In this document: positions 34,428 through 44,056 of the stretch, piece after piece
Position numbering within the stretch: the first letter of the stretch is position 1
Layout of the letters: the number at the start of each line of letters is the position of its first letter
NCBI GenBank assembly: GCA_014584695.1
Contig: JACTMI010000006.1
Coordinates: 124,001 to 188,000, forward strand
DNA length: 64,000 nucleotides
Origin: Acidobacteriota bacterium
Lineage (GTDB): Bacteria; Acidobacteriota; Thermoanaerobaculia; Multivoradales; JAGPDF01
Reading direction: 5' to 3'
The notes under the pieces: generated by a model
Database searches by the model: none
Seen by the model: only the letters and a program-made list of their open reading frames with translations
What the model was told of the DNA's origin: nothing
Program-made: the position numbers and the translations under genes

Positions 34428-35218
34428 CACCGCACCTCGTCGAAGCGGAAGACCGGACCGTCCTTGCAGCAGAGCGCGTAGCGCCCGTCGACGTGGGGCA
34501 CCGCGCAGCCCAGGCAGGCGCCGAAACCGCATCCCATCTCGGTCTCGAGCGCGGCCTCGCCGGCGACTCCGGCGGCGGCGGTGAGCTCGGCCAGGCGAGC
34601 GAGCAGGGGCATCGGGCCGCAGGCGGCGAGCGCCGCGTAACGTCCCTCGCGCAGCCGCTGCTCGAGCGGCGCGGTGACCAAGCCGCGCCGTCCGAAAGAG
34701 CCATCTTCGGTCGTCGCCACCAGCTCGCCGCCGGCCCGCTCGGCGAAGGCGGCGAGCTCCTCGCGCCGCGGCAGATCGGCCGCGGACCGGCCGCCGTAGA
34801 AGATGTCGAACCGTGTGCCCCGCTCGGCCAGTCGGCGCGCGAGCAGAAAGAGCGGCGCCGAGCCGACACCGCCGGCCACCAACGCCACCGGCCCCGCGGC
34901 CGGCGCGGCGAAGGGCCGGCCGAGCGGGCCGAGCAGCGCGCGCAGCTCGCCTGGCCGCGCCGCGGCGAGCGCCGCGGTGCCGCGGCCCACGACCTTGCCC
35001 AGGAGCTCGATGCGGACCCCGTCCGGGCCGCTGCTAACATCGTGGATCGAGAAGGCGCGGCGCAGATAGGGCTCGAGCCCGCCCCGGGTCTCGATCATGA
35101 CGAAGTGACCGGGCTCGGCCTCGGCGTAGGCCGCGGGGACTTCGAGCGCGACCGTGAAGTAGGGGAGCGGGTGCTGCACGACCGCGAGGACTCGGGCGGC
35201 GCTGTCTCGCGGGACCAT
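34424..35218 (-). CDS. pyrK: Dihydroorotate dehydrogenase B, electron transfer subunit
   Basis: A 264-residue FAD/[2Fe-2S] subunit of dihydroorotate dehydrogenase B. The FAD motif LRRAFSIHDV, NAD-binding GGVGSAPLFLLA and C-terminal cluster motif MGCGFGACLGCAVP...C are intact. It is the first gene of pyrK-pyrD-pyrF. A TAGAGT hexamer on the minus strand (35230-35235) ends eleven bases before the ATG. The start is only four bases from the divergent GTG of the membrane protein at 35223, so the two promoters must lie inside each other's coding region. Confidence 0.93.
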   Translation of the reverse strand: MVPRDSAARVLAVVQHPLPYFTVALEVPAAYAEAEPGHFVMIETRGGLEPYLRRAFSIHDVSSGPDGVRIELLGKVVGRGTAALAAARPGELRALLGPLGRPFAAPAAGPVALVAGGVGSAPLFLLARRLAERGTRFDIFYGGRSAADLPRREELAAFAERAGGELVATTEDGSFGRRGLVTAPLEQRLREGRYAALAACGPMPLLARLAELTAAAGVAGEAALETEMGCGFGACLGCAVPHVDGRYALCCKDGPVFRFDEVRW

Positions 35219-35222
35219 TCGG

Positions 35223-36911
35223 GTGGAGGACTCTAACAGAGCGGTTCCGCGGTCGGACGCGGCGGCGCACTGGCGCGCCGCCGAGACCTGGCTGCTGCCC
35301 CTGCTGCCCGCGCTGCTCGCCGGCGCCCACCTGACCGGACTGCTGCTGTTTCTGAATCCGCGGGTCGAGTTCACGGCGTCGGTCCTGGTGCGCGGCACCG
35401 GCGTCTACGGCGCGCTGCTTTCGCCGCTCTCGCTGGTGGCGCACCTGCTGGCGGCGCAGCGCGCCCGCGTGCGGGTGCGACGGTTGCTGCCCTGGAGCCT
35501 GACGCTGGTCGCCGCGGCGGGCGCGCTCGGCGACTGGGTCCACGCCTCGTACTACTCCTACTACCTGCCGCCGGGCATCAACGTGCAAATGATCAAGACC
35601 GCGCTCTGGCTCACGCTGGGCGCGCTGCTGATTTTCTACACCGCCCTGCTCCACTCGATCCACGCTCGCCGCTACGGGCCGCGCAGCCGCTGGCTGGTGC
35701 TGCTGGTCGGCCTCGGCACCGTCTACGCGATGTTCGACCGGCGCGCGAGCTTCCGCGACTCGCCCCCGCCGCCGCCCCGCCTCGTCAGCGTCGCCGGCGA
35801 GGGGGCCCCCCGGCTGGCCTGGGTGGCCCTTCCGACCGCGACTTTGGACGCCGTGCTGCCGCTCGCCGAGCAGGGCAAGCTGCCGTTCTTCTCCGCCCTG
35901 CTCGAGAACGGGGCGTTCGCGCGCCTACGCGCTTTCGCGCCGGCTCGCCCCGGCGCCCTCGAGGCAACGCTCGCCACCGGGCGGCTGCCTTTCCGTCACG
36001 GCCTCGAATCAGACCGGCTCCATCTGTTGCCCTGGCTGGCCGGCCGGGAGCCGCTGCGCTTGCTGCCGGTGGCGACCGCTTTCGAGCGCTGGGGGTTGCC
36101 CGGGGGGACCGCGCGGGCGTCGATGCCGGAGGATCTCGAAGCGGCCTCGGTGTGGCGGGTCCTGCTGGCGGAGGGGCGCCAGGTCACGCTCGCGGGCCTG
36201 CCGCCGGCTCTTGCCGAGGGTGCGGACTTCGAGGATCCGCCGGTGGCGCGGGGATCCGCCGAGCGCGAGCTCGAGATCCTGGCCGCCGCGGAGCTCGCGC
36301 GCGAGCTCGCGCGCGACCGGCGGCGGCTCGCCGGGCTCGCGCGGCGGCTCGAAGGAGCTTCTCCCGAGGCGCAAGCCGGGTTCGTGCGGCTCCAGGGCCT
36401 CGAGGTGGCGTCGCGGGCCGCGTTCGGAGCCTTCGCGGCGGCACAGTTCGAGGGCACCCGCGGGGCCCGGCTGCGGCGCGCCGCGGACGGGCTCGCGACC
36501 TACTACGCCGGCCTCGATGCCGAGCTCGCCGAGCTCTGGTCCCGGCTGCCCGAGCCACGCCTCCTGGTGGTGGTCTCCGCCTACGGCGTCTCGGCCCCCG
36601 CGGGCCTGCGCCGGATCCTCGACGATCTGGCCGGCCGGGAGCCGCTCGAGGGCTCGCTCGCGGGCGGACCGGATGGCCTGCTGCTGCTGCGCGGCGAGGG
36701 CGTGCGGCAGGGCGTCCAGATCGCCGCCGCGGAGGTGACCGACGTGGCGCCGACGCTGCTCTACGCGCTCGGCCTGCCGATCGCGCGCGATCTCGACGGC
36801 AAGGTCCTCGCCGCGAGCTTCGAGCCGGCTCTGCTCCAGCGCCGGCCGCTCACTTTCGTCCCCTCCTACGAGGGCCTGGCCGGCAGGCCGGCGCCGGTCA
36901 GCGCTCCTTGA
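35223..36911 (+). CDS. Membrane-anchored alkaline-phosphatase-superfamily (type I phosphodiesterase-like) protein, metal motifs degenerate
   Basis: A 562-residue protein. The first ~170 residues hold about five membrane helices (LLPLLPALLAGAHLTGLLLF etc.). The remainder has the outline of a type I phosphodiesterase/sulfatase domain: LPFFSALLENGAFARLRAFAP, ATLATGRLPFRHGLES and C-terminal DVAPTLLYALGLPIARDLDG. The usual metal-binding Asp of the first strand (GLDG) reads ALPTATLDA, and the usual SDHG reads VVSAYGVS, losing both Asp and His. Catalysis is therefore doubtful. It starts at GTG 35223, four bases from pyrK, and its stop overlaps the convergent bactofilin gene by 14 bases. Confidence 0.75.
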   Translation: MEDSNRAVPRSDAAAHWRAAETWLLPLLPALLAGAHLTGLLLFLNPRVEFTASVLVRGTGVYGALLSPLSLVAHLLAAQRARVRVRRLLPWSLTLVAAAGALGDWVHASYYSYYLPPGINVQMIKTALWLTLGALLIFYTALLHSIHARRYGPRSRWLVLLVGLGTVYAMFDRRASFRDSPPPPPRLVSVAGEGAPRLAWVALPTATLDAVLPLAEQGKLPFFSALLENGAFARLRAFAPARPGALEATLATGRLPFRHGLESDRLHLLPWLAGREPLRLLPVATAFERWGLPGGTARASMPEDLEAASVWRVLLAEGRQVTLAGLPPALAEGADFEDPPVARGSAERELEILAAAELARELARDRRRLAGLARRLEGASPEAQAGFVRLQGLEVASRAAFGAFAAAQFEGTRGARLRRAADGLATYYAGLDAELAELWSRLPEPRLLVVVSAYGVSAPAGLRRILDDLAGREPLEGSLAGGPDGLLLLRGEGVRQGVQIAAAEVTDVAPTLLYALGLPIARDLDGKVLAASFEPALLQRRPLTFVPSYEGLAGRPAPVSAP

Positions 36912-37319
36912 CCGCCGCCAAGCGGGGGCCCTTGGCGGCTTCGGCCGGCGCGGGCTCGGCTTCGGCACCACCCTGGGCGGCGCGCTCCATGGCGCAACCG
37001 CCCTGGAACAGCGCCCCCTCGTGGATCACCAGCGCGGGTGTCTCGACGTCGGCGCGGACGCGGCCTCCGGGCTGGATCTCGAGCCGGCGGGTCGCTCGCA
37101 GCCGACCCCGCACCTGGCCGGCGACGAAGGCGCGGCCGACCTCGATCTCGCCTTCGACCTCGCCCCGCTCGCCCACGACCAGGTCGCCCGCGGAGACGAT
37201 CTTGCCGGTCAGCCGGCCGTCGACGCGAAAGGTCTGCTCGAAGCGCAGCTCACCGTGGAGTTGGCTGCCGGCGTCCAGGAAGCCGTCGAGCTCCCCTGCC
37301 GGTCCCTTGTGTCGGAAGT

Positions 37320-37323
<4 letters not shown>
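36898..37323 (-). CDS. Bactofilin
   Basis: A 141-residue bactofilin (DUF583) cytoskeletal protein. The beta-helix core (~12-115) shows short repeats such as GSQLHGELRFEQTFRVDGRL, GDLVVGERGEVEGEIEVG and GGRVRADVETPALVIHEGA. It self-assembles into filaments. The GTG at 37323 overlaps the parB stop as GTGA, so it is translationally coupled to the partition genes. In Myxococcus xanthus bactofilins scaffold ParABS at the poles; a similar role here is inferred from this gene order. Confidence 0.9.
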
Positions 37324-38179
<856 letters not shown>

Positions 38180-38183
<4 letters not shown>

Positions 38184-38938
38184 CGGCGGCGCTCCAGCAG
38201 CTCCCGCGCCAGCGCCAAGTAAGCCTCCGCGCCCCGGCTCTTGATGTCGTACTGGAGGATCGGGGCACCGTGGCTCGGCGCCTCGGCCAGGCGGACGTTG
38301 CGCGGAATCACCGTCTGGAAGGCTTGGGCGCCGAAGTGGGAGCGGACCTCCCGTTCGACGTCGCGCGTCAAGTTCATTCGATCGTCGTACATGGTGAGCA
38401 GGATACCGGTGATGGCGAGGCTCGGATTCAGGGCGCCGGCCACCCGTCCGATCGTGGCCACCAGCTCGCTGATCCCCTCCAGCGCGAAGTACTCGCACTG
38501 CAGCGGCACCAGCACCCCTTGCGCGGCGACCAGCGCGAGCACTGTCAGATGCCCGAGCGACGGGGGACAGTCGATCAGAACCGTATCGTAGCGCTGGGCG
38601 GGCTCGGCCAGGGCCTCCCGCAGCCGCTGTTGCCACCCCTCGAGGCCGGCGAACTCGACTTCGACGCCCACCAGCTCGCGGTTCGCCGGCAGCAGGTCGA
38701 GATGGGGAAACCCGCTCGCTCGGATCGCGTCGCCGGCGGTCGCCTCGCCGGTCAGCACCTGGTAGAGATGGGGCGGGGAGGCTTCGGTGCCCAGCCCCCG
38801 CGTGGCGTTGCCCTGGGGGTCGCAGTCGACCAGCAGGACGCGGCGCTCGAGCGCCGCGAGCGCCGCGGCCAGATTGATCGCGGTCGTGGTCTTGCCCACT
38901 CCGCCCTTCTGGTTCGCGATCGCGAGGGTCTCGGTCAT
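38180..38938 (-). CDS. parA: Chromosome partitioning ATPase ParA (Soj)
   Basis: A 252-residue deviant-Walker ATPase. The motif NQKGGVGKTTTAINLA (~9-24) has both the signature and Walker lysines; LLVDCDPQGNATRGLG (~36-51) and VLIDCPPSLG (~119) complete it. It forms nucleoid-bound gradients that move ParB-parS. The ATG overlaps the rsmG stop as ATGA and precedes parB, in the order typical of origin-proximal regions. Confidence 0.97.
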
Positions 38939-39588
38939 GGTGGCGGGAGGGGGGGCTCGACGCGGTATTCGCGAATCTGTCTCGCCTCGCTCCCGGGCAG
39001 TTCGACCCGCCGCGCCGGCCGCAACCAGGCGGGCACGTCGGGCTCGGCGCGGCCGCTCCAGAAGAGCAAGGCCGCCCCCGGAGAGAGAGCGCTTCGGAGC
39101 ACTTCGAACCCCTCGCGCTGCAGCCGCAGCGCCCGCAGCGTGACGACGTCGACCGGCTCGGCGAGCTCCGGGAACGAATTCGGCGCGACTCTAGCATCGA
39201 GGCATCGGCTCGACAACGCGGCCTTGCGGATCACCGCCGAGAGGAACGCCCAGCGGCGGGCGCGCGGCTCGACCAGGGTCACCCGCAGGTCGGGCCGGAC
39301 GGCAGCCAGGATCAGTCCGGGGAAGCCGGCCCCCGAGCCCAAGTCGAGCAGGACCGCCGGGCCCGCGGGGAGCAGGGGGAGCGCCGCCAAGGACTCGCCG
39401 TAGTGGCGCGTGAAGAGGGTCGCGGCTTCGCGCGGGCCGATGAGCGAGGTGCGGTGGGCCCACCGCCGCAGCTCGTCGTAGTGCACGGCGAGCGCGTGCA
39501 GTGTCGCCGGGGAGAGCTCGACCCCCGGGGCGGCGCCGCGCAGGCGCGCTTCGAATTCGGGTGGGGAGAGGGGCGGGAGCGGCGGCAT
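38935..39588 (-). CDS. rsmG: 16S rRNA (guanine-527-N7)-methyltransferase
   Basis: A 217-residue SAM-dependent methyltransferase (GidB). The SAM motif LLDLGSGAGFPGL (~81-93) and VEPRARRWAFLSAVIRKA (~105-122) are typical, as is NLTS-like RTSLIGPREA near residue 47. It methylates G527 of 16S rRNA in the streptomycin-binding region. It is the usual neighbour of parAB near origins. Confidence 0.93.
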   Translation of the reverse strand: MPPLPPLSPPEFEARLRGAAPGVELSPATLHALAVHYDELRRWAHRTSLIGPREAATLFTRHYGESLAALPLLPAGPAVLLDLGSGAGFPGLILAAVRPDLRVTLVEPRARRWAFLSAVIRKAALSSRCLDARVAPNSFPELAEPVDVVTLRALRLQREGFEVLRSALSPGAALLFWSGRAEPDVPAWLRPARRVELPGSEARQIREYRVEPPLPPP

Positions 39589-39639
39589 CGGGCGAGACCG
39601 GCTCGGTTGGGGGGTCCGGAGCGGCCGGGCCCCGGAGCC

Positions 39640-39655
39640 TGTTTCACGTGAAACG
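39640..39655. promoter_or_regulatory. parS: parS centromere site
   Basis: The 16 bases TGTTTCACGTGAAACG match the consensus parS palindrome TGTTTCACGTGAAACA at 15 of 16 positions. It lies between khpB and rsmG, inside the parAB operon region, as expected for the ParB loading site. I saw no second copy in the window. Confidence 0.95.
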
Positions 39656-39660
39656 GCGGC

Positions 39661-40512
39661 TCACCCTCGGCGGGCGGCCGGCCGGATCACCATCTTCTTG
39701 CGCACCCCGCTGCCGAAACTCTCCGTCTCGACGCCCGGCAGGTCCTCGAGGGCCAGGTGGACGACCCGCCGGTCGCCCGGCGCCAACGCCTCGATCTCCC
39801 GCGGCGCGCCCTCGGCCAGGACCTCCGCCGCCACGGCCCGCGCGAGCTCCTGGAGGCGGCGCTCGTGCGCCGCCCGCATGCCCGCGCATTCGACCCGGCA
39901 GCGGACCATCCGTCCAGACAGGCCGTGCGCCGCCCGCGGCACGAGGTGCTCCAGATCCTCGAGCAGTTCGAGGCCGCGCTGCTCGATCTCGGCCTCATCC
40001 TCGCCCGCCAGCCGCACCTCCAGCCGTTCGTCCGCGAGGATCGTCACCTCCACCTCCAGCTCCAGCCGGGCCAGGCGGAGAAGCCTCCGAGCCGCCTCAG
40101 CCGCGGCGAGGACGGCGTCCTCGTCCGGCGCGTCCCAAATGTCGCCGCCCTCGGCGGCGCCCCGGCGCGGAGCGGCCTGGCGGCTATCGCGCGCCGGTGG
40201 CCGCCCGCGATCCTCGCCGCTCCGGCGACCGGCGGAAGCGCCGGGCGGGGCGCCCGCGGCAGAACGGGCCGGCCGCTCGGCCCGCGCGCCCCGCTCCTGC
40301 GTTGGCGCCGGGCTCGCCTCACTGGCCGGGCGGGCAGGGGCCGCTGGATCGACCTCGATCACCACCACGCGGGGGAGCCTCACGAAGCCGTGCCGCTTGC
40401 GGTGGACCTGGTAGGCGAGCCGCTCCGGATCGACGCCGTGGTGGCGGGCGGCGGACATGATCGCCTGCGCCAGCGAGTTGCCCCAGAAGTACCTCCGGCT
40501 GCGCGGGCTCAC
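39661..40512 (-). CDS. khpB: RNA-binding protein KhpB/Jag (Jag-N, KH, R3H)
   Basis: A 283-residue protein. The Jag-N domain (~1-50) contains a Jag-type motif, here YFWGNSLAQAIMSAARHHGV and HRKRHGFV. A long Arg/Pro/Ala-rich linker (~55-125) is unusually charged. A KH-like domain (~140-215) and an R3H domain (CRVECAGMRAAHERRLQELA ... GDRRVVHLALEDLPGVETES) follow. It binds RNA and influences cell division and elongation in firmicutes. The GTG overlaps the yidC stop as GTGA. Confidence 0.9.
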   Translation of the reverse strand: MSPRSRRYFWGNSLAQAIMSAARHHGVDPERLAYQVHRKRHGFVRLPRVVVIEVDPAAPARPASEASPAPTQERGARAERPARSAAGAPPGASAGRRSGEDRGRPPARDSRQAAPRRGAAEGGDIWDAPDEDAVLAAAEAARRLLRLARLELEVEVTILADERLEVRLAGEDEAEIEQRGLELLEDLEHLVPRAAHGLSGRMVRCRVECAGMRAAHERRLQELARAVAAEVLAEGAPREIEALAPGDRRVVHLALEDLPGVETESFGSGVRKKMVIRPAARRG

Positions 40513-42257
40513 GACCCCTTCCTCCCCTTGGGCTTCGGCGCGGCGGCGGCCGCCGCTTCACCCTCGGACTTGTCGGCCATCGAGTTGTAGAGCATTTGCT
40601 GACCGATGGTCAGAACGTTGTTGGTCAGCCAATAGAGAACCAGGCCGCTCGGGAACCCGAACGAGAAGATCGTGAACACGATCGGCAACATCTGCATCAT
40701 CCGGCGCTGGAACGGATCCGGCGGCGGCGGCGTCATGCGCTGCTGCACGAACTGCGTGGCGCCCATGATGAGCGGCAGCACGAAGTATTGGTCGCGCTCC
40801 GAGAGGTCCTGGACCCAGAGCACCCACGGCGCCCACTTGAGCTCGACCGCGGTCGAGAGCATGTTGTAGAAGGCGAGGAAGATCGGCAGCTGGATCAGCA
40901 TCGGCAGGCAGCCGCCCGCCGGATTGACCCCCTCGCTGCGATAGAGCGCCATTACCTCCTCGTTCATCTGCCGCTGCGCCTCGGCGTTGAAGCGCCCCTG
41001 TTTGTCGCGCAGCTTCGGCCGCCAGCGCTCGCGGATCGCCTGCATCTTGGGCGCCAGCTTCTGCATCTTGCGCATCGACTTGAAGCCGGCGATCGACAGC
41101 GGCAGCAGGGCGATCTTGAGCAGCGTGGTCAGGATCACGATCGCCCAGCCGTAGTTGGCCACCACGTTGGCGTGGATCCACTGCAGCCCCATCAGCAGCG
41201 GCCGCACCAGGACGCCGAACATGCCCCAGCGCACGGTCTTCTCGAGGCCGTAGGGGAGGGCCGCCAGCCGGTCGTAGTCCTTCGGACCCCAGACCGTCGT
41301 CAGCTCGAGCCGCTCGCCGCGCGCGAACAGATAGGCGCGCAGGTCCCGCGCCAGGTCCTTGTCCTCCCGCGCCACCTTGCCGCCCTCCGGCAGCGGCCGC
41401 GCGTCGAAGCTCCTCGCGTCGGCCCCCGCCACGAGCAGCACCGGCTCGAACGCCGCGCCATCGACCGGCCCGTTCGGCACCAGCGCGCTCAGAAAGTAGG
41501 TGTCCTCGAGCGCGATCCAGTCGAGTCCGGAGCCGAGCCGCACCACCGAGTCGGCGCTCGGCTCGACGGTCTCGACCTCCCCTTGCGTCCGCCACGAACC
41601 GAGACGGCGGTCGAAGCGGTTGCCGAGCTCCGCGACCGTGCGCCCGCGCAGGCCCGGGCCGATCATCACCCCGAAACCCGCGCTCGCGCTCTCGAGCTCG
41701 ACGTCGATGCGGCCGTCAGAGCGCAGCCGGAAGCGCTTCTCCGCGCTGCCGAGCGGTCCCCGGTAGCGGAAGCGCAGCGCGCGCCCGGCGGCGTCCTCCT
41801 CGGGGTCCACGGCGAACAGGGCCTCGGCCACCGGCAGCGGCGCGAGGGCGGCATCGACCAGCGTGAACGGCTGCGGCGAGGCGGCCCGCGGCTGCACCAG
41901 CTCGAGCTCCGTGCCGCCCGGACCGACCTGTCCGCGCAACACCAGCGACACCAGCACCGCGCCCCGATTCGAGAACTCGGCGCGCAGGACGCTGTTTTCG
42001 AGCACGAAACGGTCTTCGCTCTCGCCGGCGATCGGCTCGGCGGCGGCCGGCGGCGCCGGGGCCGCGACCTCCGCCGCCGCGACGCCCTCGGCGACGCCGT
42101 TGGTCGCGGGCGTCGCGGTCGCGGCGGGGGCCGTCGCCGCGGCGCCGGGCGGCGGCGCCGGGGGCGCCTCCGGCCGCGGCGCCGGGAACAGGAACTGCCA
42201 GGTCAGGAGCACCGCCATCGACAGCGCGGCCGCGAGCAGGAGTCGTCGATTGTCCAA
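40509..42257 (-). CDS. yidC: Membrane protein insertase YidC
   Basis: A 582-residue insertase of the Gram-negative type. It has an N-terminal membrane anchor (~5-22), a large periplasmic domain (~70-340) and five C-terminal membrane helices with WGMFGVLVRPLLMGLQWIHA, KMQKLAPKMQAIRERW and QLPIFLAFYNML. An Ala/Pro-rich stretch (~25-70) follows the anchor. The start is TTG at 42257. A periplasmic P1 domain argues for an outer-membrane-bearing or related bacterium. Confidence 0.96.
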   Translation of the reverse strand: MDNRRLLLAAALSMAVLLTWQFLFPAPRPEAPPAPPPGAAATAPAATATPATNGVAEGVAAAEVAAPAPPAAAEPIAGESEDRFVLENSVLRAEFSNRGAVLVSLVLRGQVGPGGTELELVQPRAASPQPFTLVDAALAPLPVAEALFAVDPEEDAAGRALRFRYRGPLGSAEKRFRLRSDGRIDVELESASAGFGVMIGPGLRGRTVAELGNRFDRRLGSWRTQGEVETVEPSADSVVRLGSGLDWIALEDTYFLSALVPNGPVDGAAFEPVLLVAGADARSFDARPLPEGGKVAREDKDLARDLRAYLFARGERLELTTVWGPKDYDRLAALPYGLEKTVRWGMFGVLVRPLLMGLQWIHANVVANYGWAIVILTTLLKIALLPLSIAGFKSMRKMQKLAPKMQAIRERWRPKLRDKQGRFNAEAQRQMNEEVMALYRSEGVNPAGGCLPMLIQLPIFLAFYNMLSTAVELKWAPWVLWVQDLSERDQYFVLPLIMGATQFVQQRMTPPPPDPFQRRMMQMLPIVFTIFSFGFPSGLVLYWLTNNVLTIGQQMLYNSMADKSEGEAAAAAAPKPKGRKGS

Positions 42258-42280
42258 TCTTCAGGCCTCTCAAGAAGTCC

Positions 42281-42487
42281 TCAGGGCAGGTCGATGCCGC
42301 CCAGGCCGAACGGCTGGCAGCGCGCCAGGCGCCAGACGGCGCGGGCGCCGCCCCGCAGCACGCCGTCGCGCAGGACGGCCAGGCGGGCGTACTCGGAACA
42401 GCTCGGCGCGAAGCGACAGGCGGGCGGCAGCAGCGGCGACAGCCGGCGCTTGTAGAAGGCCAGCGCGCCGGCGACCCAACGCCTCAC
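42281..42487 (-). CDS. yidD: Membrane protein insertion efficiency factor YidD
   Basis: A 68-residue protein with the invariant YidD core [23 protein letters not shown] and the C-terminal [15 protein letters not shown]. Conserved cysteines are present. It starts at GTG 42487, overlapping the rnpA stop as GTGA. It assists YidC-dependent insertion and sits in the universal rpmH-rnpA-yidD-yidC order. Confidence 0.93.
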   Translation of the reverse strand: MRRWVAGALAFYKRRLSPLLPPACRFAPSCSEYARLAVLRDGVLRGGARAVWRLARCQPFGLGGIDLP

Positions 42488-42855
42488 CGCTGCCTCCGCA
42501 CCACATCGCCCAGCAGCCGCTCGAGCTCGGCTCGAAACTCGACGAAGCCGGCCGCCGCCGCCTCCGGCTTGAAATGGACCACCAGGTCGAGCGGTGCCAG
42601 CTGGCGCCGCCAGCCCGAGCGCCGGTAGCACTCGCGCGTCCAGCGCTTGAGCCGGTTGCGCACGACCGCGCCGCCCACTTTCCGGCTCGCCGTGATGCCG
42701 AGCCGCGGGCGGCCGCTGGCGTTGGGATGAATGTGCAGAACGGCGAAGGGGCCGTGCCGCCGCGCCCCCCCTTTGTAGCAGGTCCGATAGTCGGCGCTCT
42801 GGCGCAGCAACTCTGGCCGCGGCAGGCGTTCCTCGACGGGCGACGGCGGCGGCAC
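42484..42855 (-). CDS. rnpA: Ribonuclease P protein component
   Basis: A 123-residue RNase P protein that supports 5' processing of tRNA precursors. The conserved motif [20 protein letters not shown] (RNR signature, ~59-78) is complete. The GTG start at 42855 lies 11 bases after the rpmH stop. An in-family N-terminal segment ([14 protein letters not shown]) binds substrate leader RNA. Confidence 0.94.
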   Translation of the reverse strand: MPPPSPVEERLPRPELLRQSADYRTCYKGGARRHGPFAVLHIHPNASGRPRLGITASRKVGGAVVRNRLKRWTRECYRRSGWRRQLAPLDLVVHFKPEAAAAGFVEFRAELERLLGDVVRRQR

Positions 42856-42866
42856 CGCGGTGCCGC

Positions 42867-43001
42867 TCAGACGGCCAGACGCTTGCGGCCCTTGCGGCGG
42901 CGGCGGGCGAGGACCTTGCGTCCGTTCTTGGTGCTCATCCGCTCACGGAAGCCGTGGGTCTTCTTGCGCCGGCGATTGTTCGGCTGGAACGTCCGCTTCA
43001 C
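42867..43001 (-). CDS. rpmH: 50S ribosomal protein L34
   Basis: A 44-residue basic protein beginning [19 protein letters not shown] and ending KGRKRLAV, the classic L34 sequence. It starts at GTG 43001. It is the first gene of the rpmH-rnpA-yidD-yidC-khpB unit, driven by the promoter at 43086-43114. Confidence 0.97.
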   Translation of the reverse strand: MKRTFQPNNRRRKKTHGFRERMSTKNGRKVLARRRRKGRKRLAV

Positions 43002-43085
43002 TGGATCCGCCTTTCCTTCGACTGGTCGGTCGCTGCCGCGCCGGCGCCGAAACGCCTCCGGGCGGTCCCCCGACGGGAACCGTGG

Positions 43086-43114
43086 ATTCTAGCGAAGCCT
43101 CCGACCTCGGTCAA
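43086..43114 (-). promoter_or_regulatory. Sigma70-type promoter of the rpmH operon
   Basis: On the minus strand TTGACC (43114-43109), a 17-base spacer and TAGAAT (43091-43086) form a close match to the sigma70 consensus, about 85 bases before rpmH. It begins just after the tRNA-Ser gene and is the best-formed promoter in the window. Its -10 matches the TAGA(A/C/G)T hexamer seen before many other genes. Confidence 0.82.
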
Positions 43115-43120
43115 AACTCA

Positions 43121-43210
<90 letters not shown>

Positions 43211-43223
43211 GTGCAATGACAGC

Positions 43224-43313
43224 TGGCGGAGAGGGTGGGATTCGAACCCACGATCGAGTTACCCCGATACACGCTCTCCAGGCGTGCTCCTTAGACCACT
43301 CGGACACCTCTCC
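43224..43313 (-). tRNA. tRNA-Ser (anticodon GGA)
   Basis: A 90-nt class II tRNA with encoded CCA. The acceptor stem GGAGAGG/CCTCTCC is the same as in its neighbour. The anticodon loop CTGGAGA gives GGA (reads UCC/UCU). It has a long variable arm. It sits 16 bases after the tadA stop and is probably transcribed with it. Confidence 0.96.
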
Positions 43314-43329
43314 GCTCGTATTCCTCACG

Positions 43330-43821
43330 TCAAAGAACCCGCTCCGGCCGCCGCAGCGCCGCGAAGAAACCCCGCAGCAGCTCGGCGCTCGGCTCGCCCG
43401 CGACCCCCGCCACCACCTCCAGGCGGTGATTGAGCCGCGGATCCCGCACCAGATCGCCCAGGGAGCCGCAGAACCCGGACTTCGGATCGGCGGCGCCGTA
43501 CACCAGCCGAGCCACCCGCGCCAGCACCAGGGCGCCGGCGCACATCGCACAGGGCTCCAGCGTGACGTAGAGGGTCGACCCCGGCAGCCGCCAGCCGCCC
43601 ACCGCGCGCGCCGCGGCGCGGATGGCGAGCAGCTCGGCGTGCGCCAGCGGGTCACCGTCGCTCTCGCGGCGGTTGTGCGCGCGGGCGAGCTCTTCACCCG
43701 CCGCCGACACCACCACCGCGCCGACCGGCACCTCCCCGAGGGCCGCCGCCGCCCGGGCCTCGGACAGCGCGACCGACATCCAGCGTAGATCCGCCGCGGA
43801 CGCGTCCGTACCGCCCCCCAA
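43330..43821 (-). CDS. tadA: tRNA-specific adenosine deaminase
   Basis: A 163-residue deaminase that makes inosine-34 in tRNA-Arg. Zinc and catalytic motifs are LAHAELLAI (HAE) and LEPCAMCAGAL (PCxxC), with the usual tail DPKSGFCGSL. The likely start is TTG 43821, since the first helix (LRWMSVALSEA) needs residues before the first ATG at 43779. A TACAAT hexamer on the minus strand (43830-43835) ends eight bases upstream. Confidence 0.93.
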   Translation of the reverse strand: MGGGTDASAADLRWMSVALSEARAAAALGEVPVGAVVVSAAGEELARAHNRRESDGDPLAHAELLAIRAAARAVGGWRLPGSTLYVTLEPCAMCAGALVLARVARLVYGAADPKSGFCGSLGDLVRDPRLNHRLEVVAGVAGEPSAELLRGFFAALRRPERVL

Positions 43822-43868
43822 GCCGGCGCATTGTACCCGAGAGGCCGCGAGCCGCCCAGCCCGCCGCC

Positions 43869-43897
43869 TTTACACCCCGGCGGGCGCCGCGTACGAT
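43869..43897 (+). promoter_or_regulatory. Promoter of the SRP RNA
   Basis: TTTACA (43869-43874), a 17-base spacer and TACGAT (43892-43897) form a plausible sigma70-type promoter. Transcription would begin near 43904, exactly where base pairing of the SRP RNA begins. Confidence 0.65.
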
Positions 43898-43903
43898 GCG
43901 ACC

Positions 43904-44048
43904 GCGCCGAGCCCGGGACGAAGGGTTCGGGTCCTGTGCACCGGACGGTTCCGAACCTCGTCAGGCCCGGAAGGGAGCAGCGATCAGGTCCTCGCTCCGG
44001 GTGCCGCAGGGGTGCCGGAACCCTTCGTCGCCGTCGCCGGCTCGGCGC
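43904..44048 (+). ncRNA. ffs: Signal recognition particle RNA (4.5S-type)
   Basis: The invariant domain IV stretch GTCAGGCCCGGAAGGGAGCA, which binds Ffh, lies at ~43960-43979. The 5' GACGAAGGGTTC (43917-43928) pairs with GAACCCTTCGTC (44018-44029), and an outer 9-bp helix pairs 43904-43912 with 44040-44048. It lies just before dnaX, the usual bacterial location. Whether the outer helix is in the mature RNA is uncertain. Confidence 0.93.
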
Positions 44049-44056
44049 CGTCCGAC

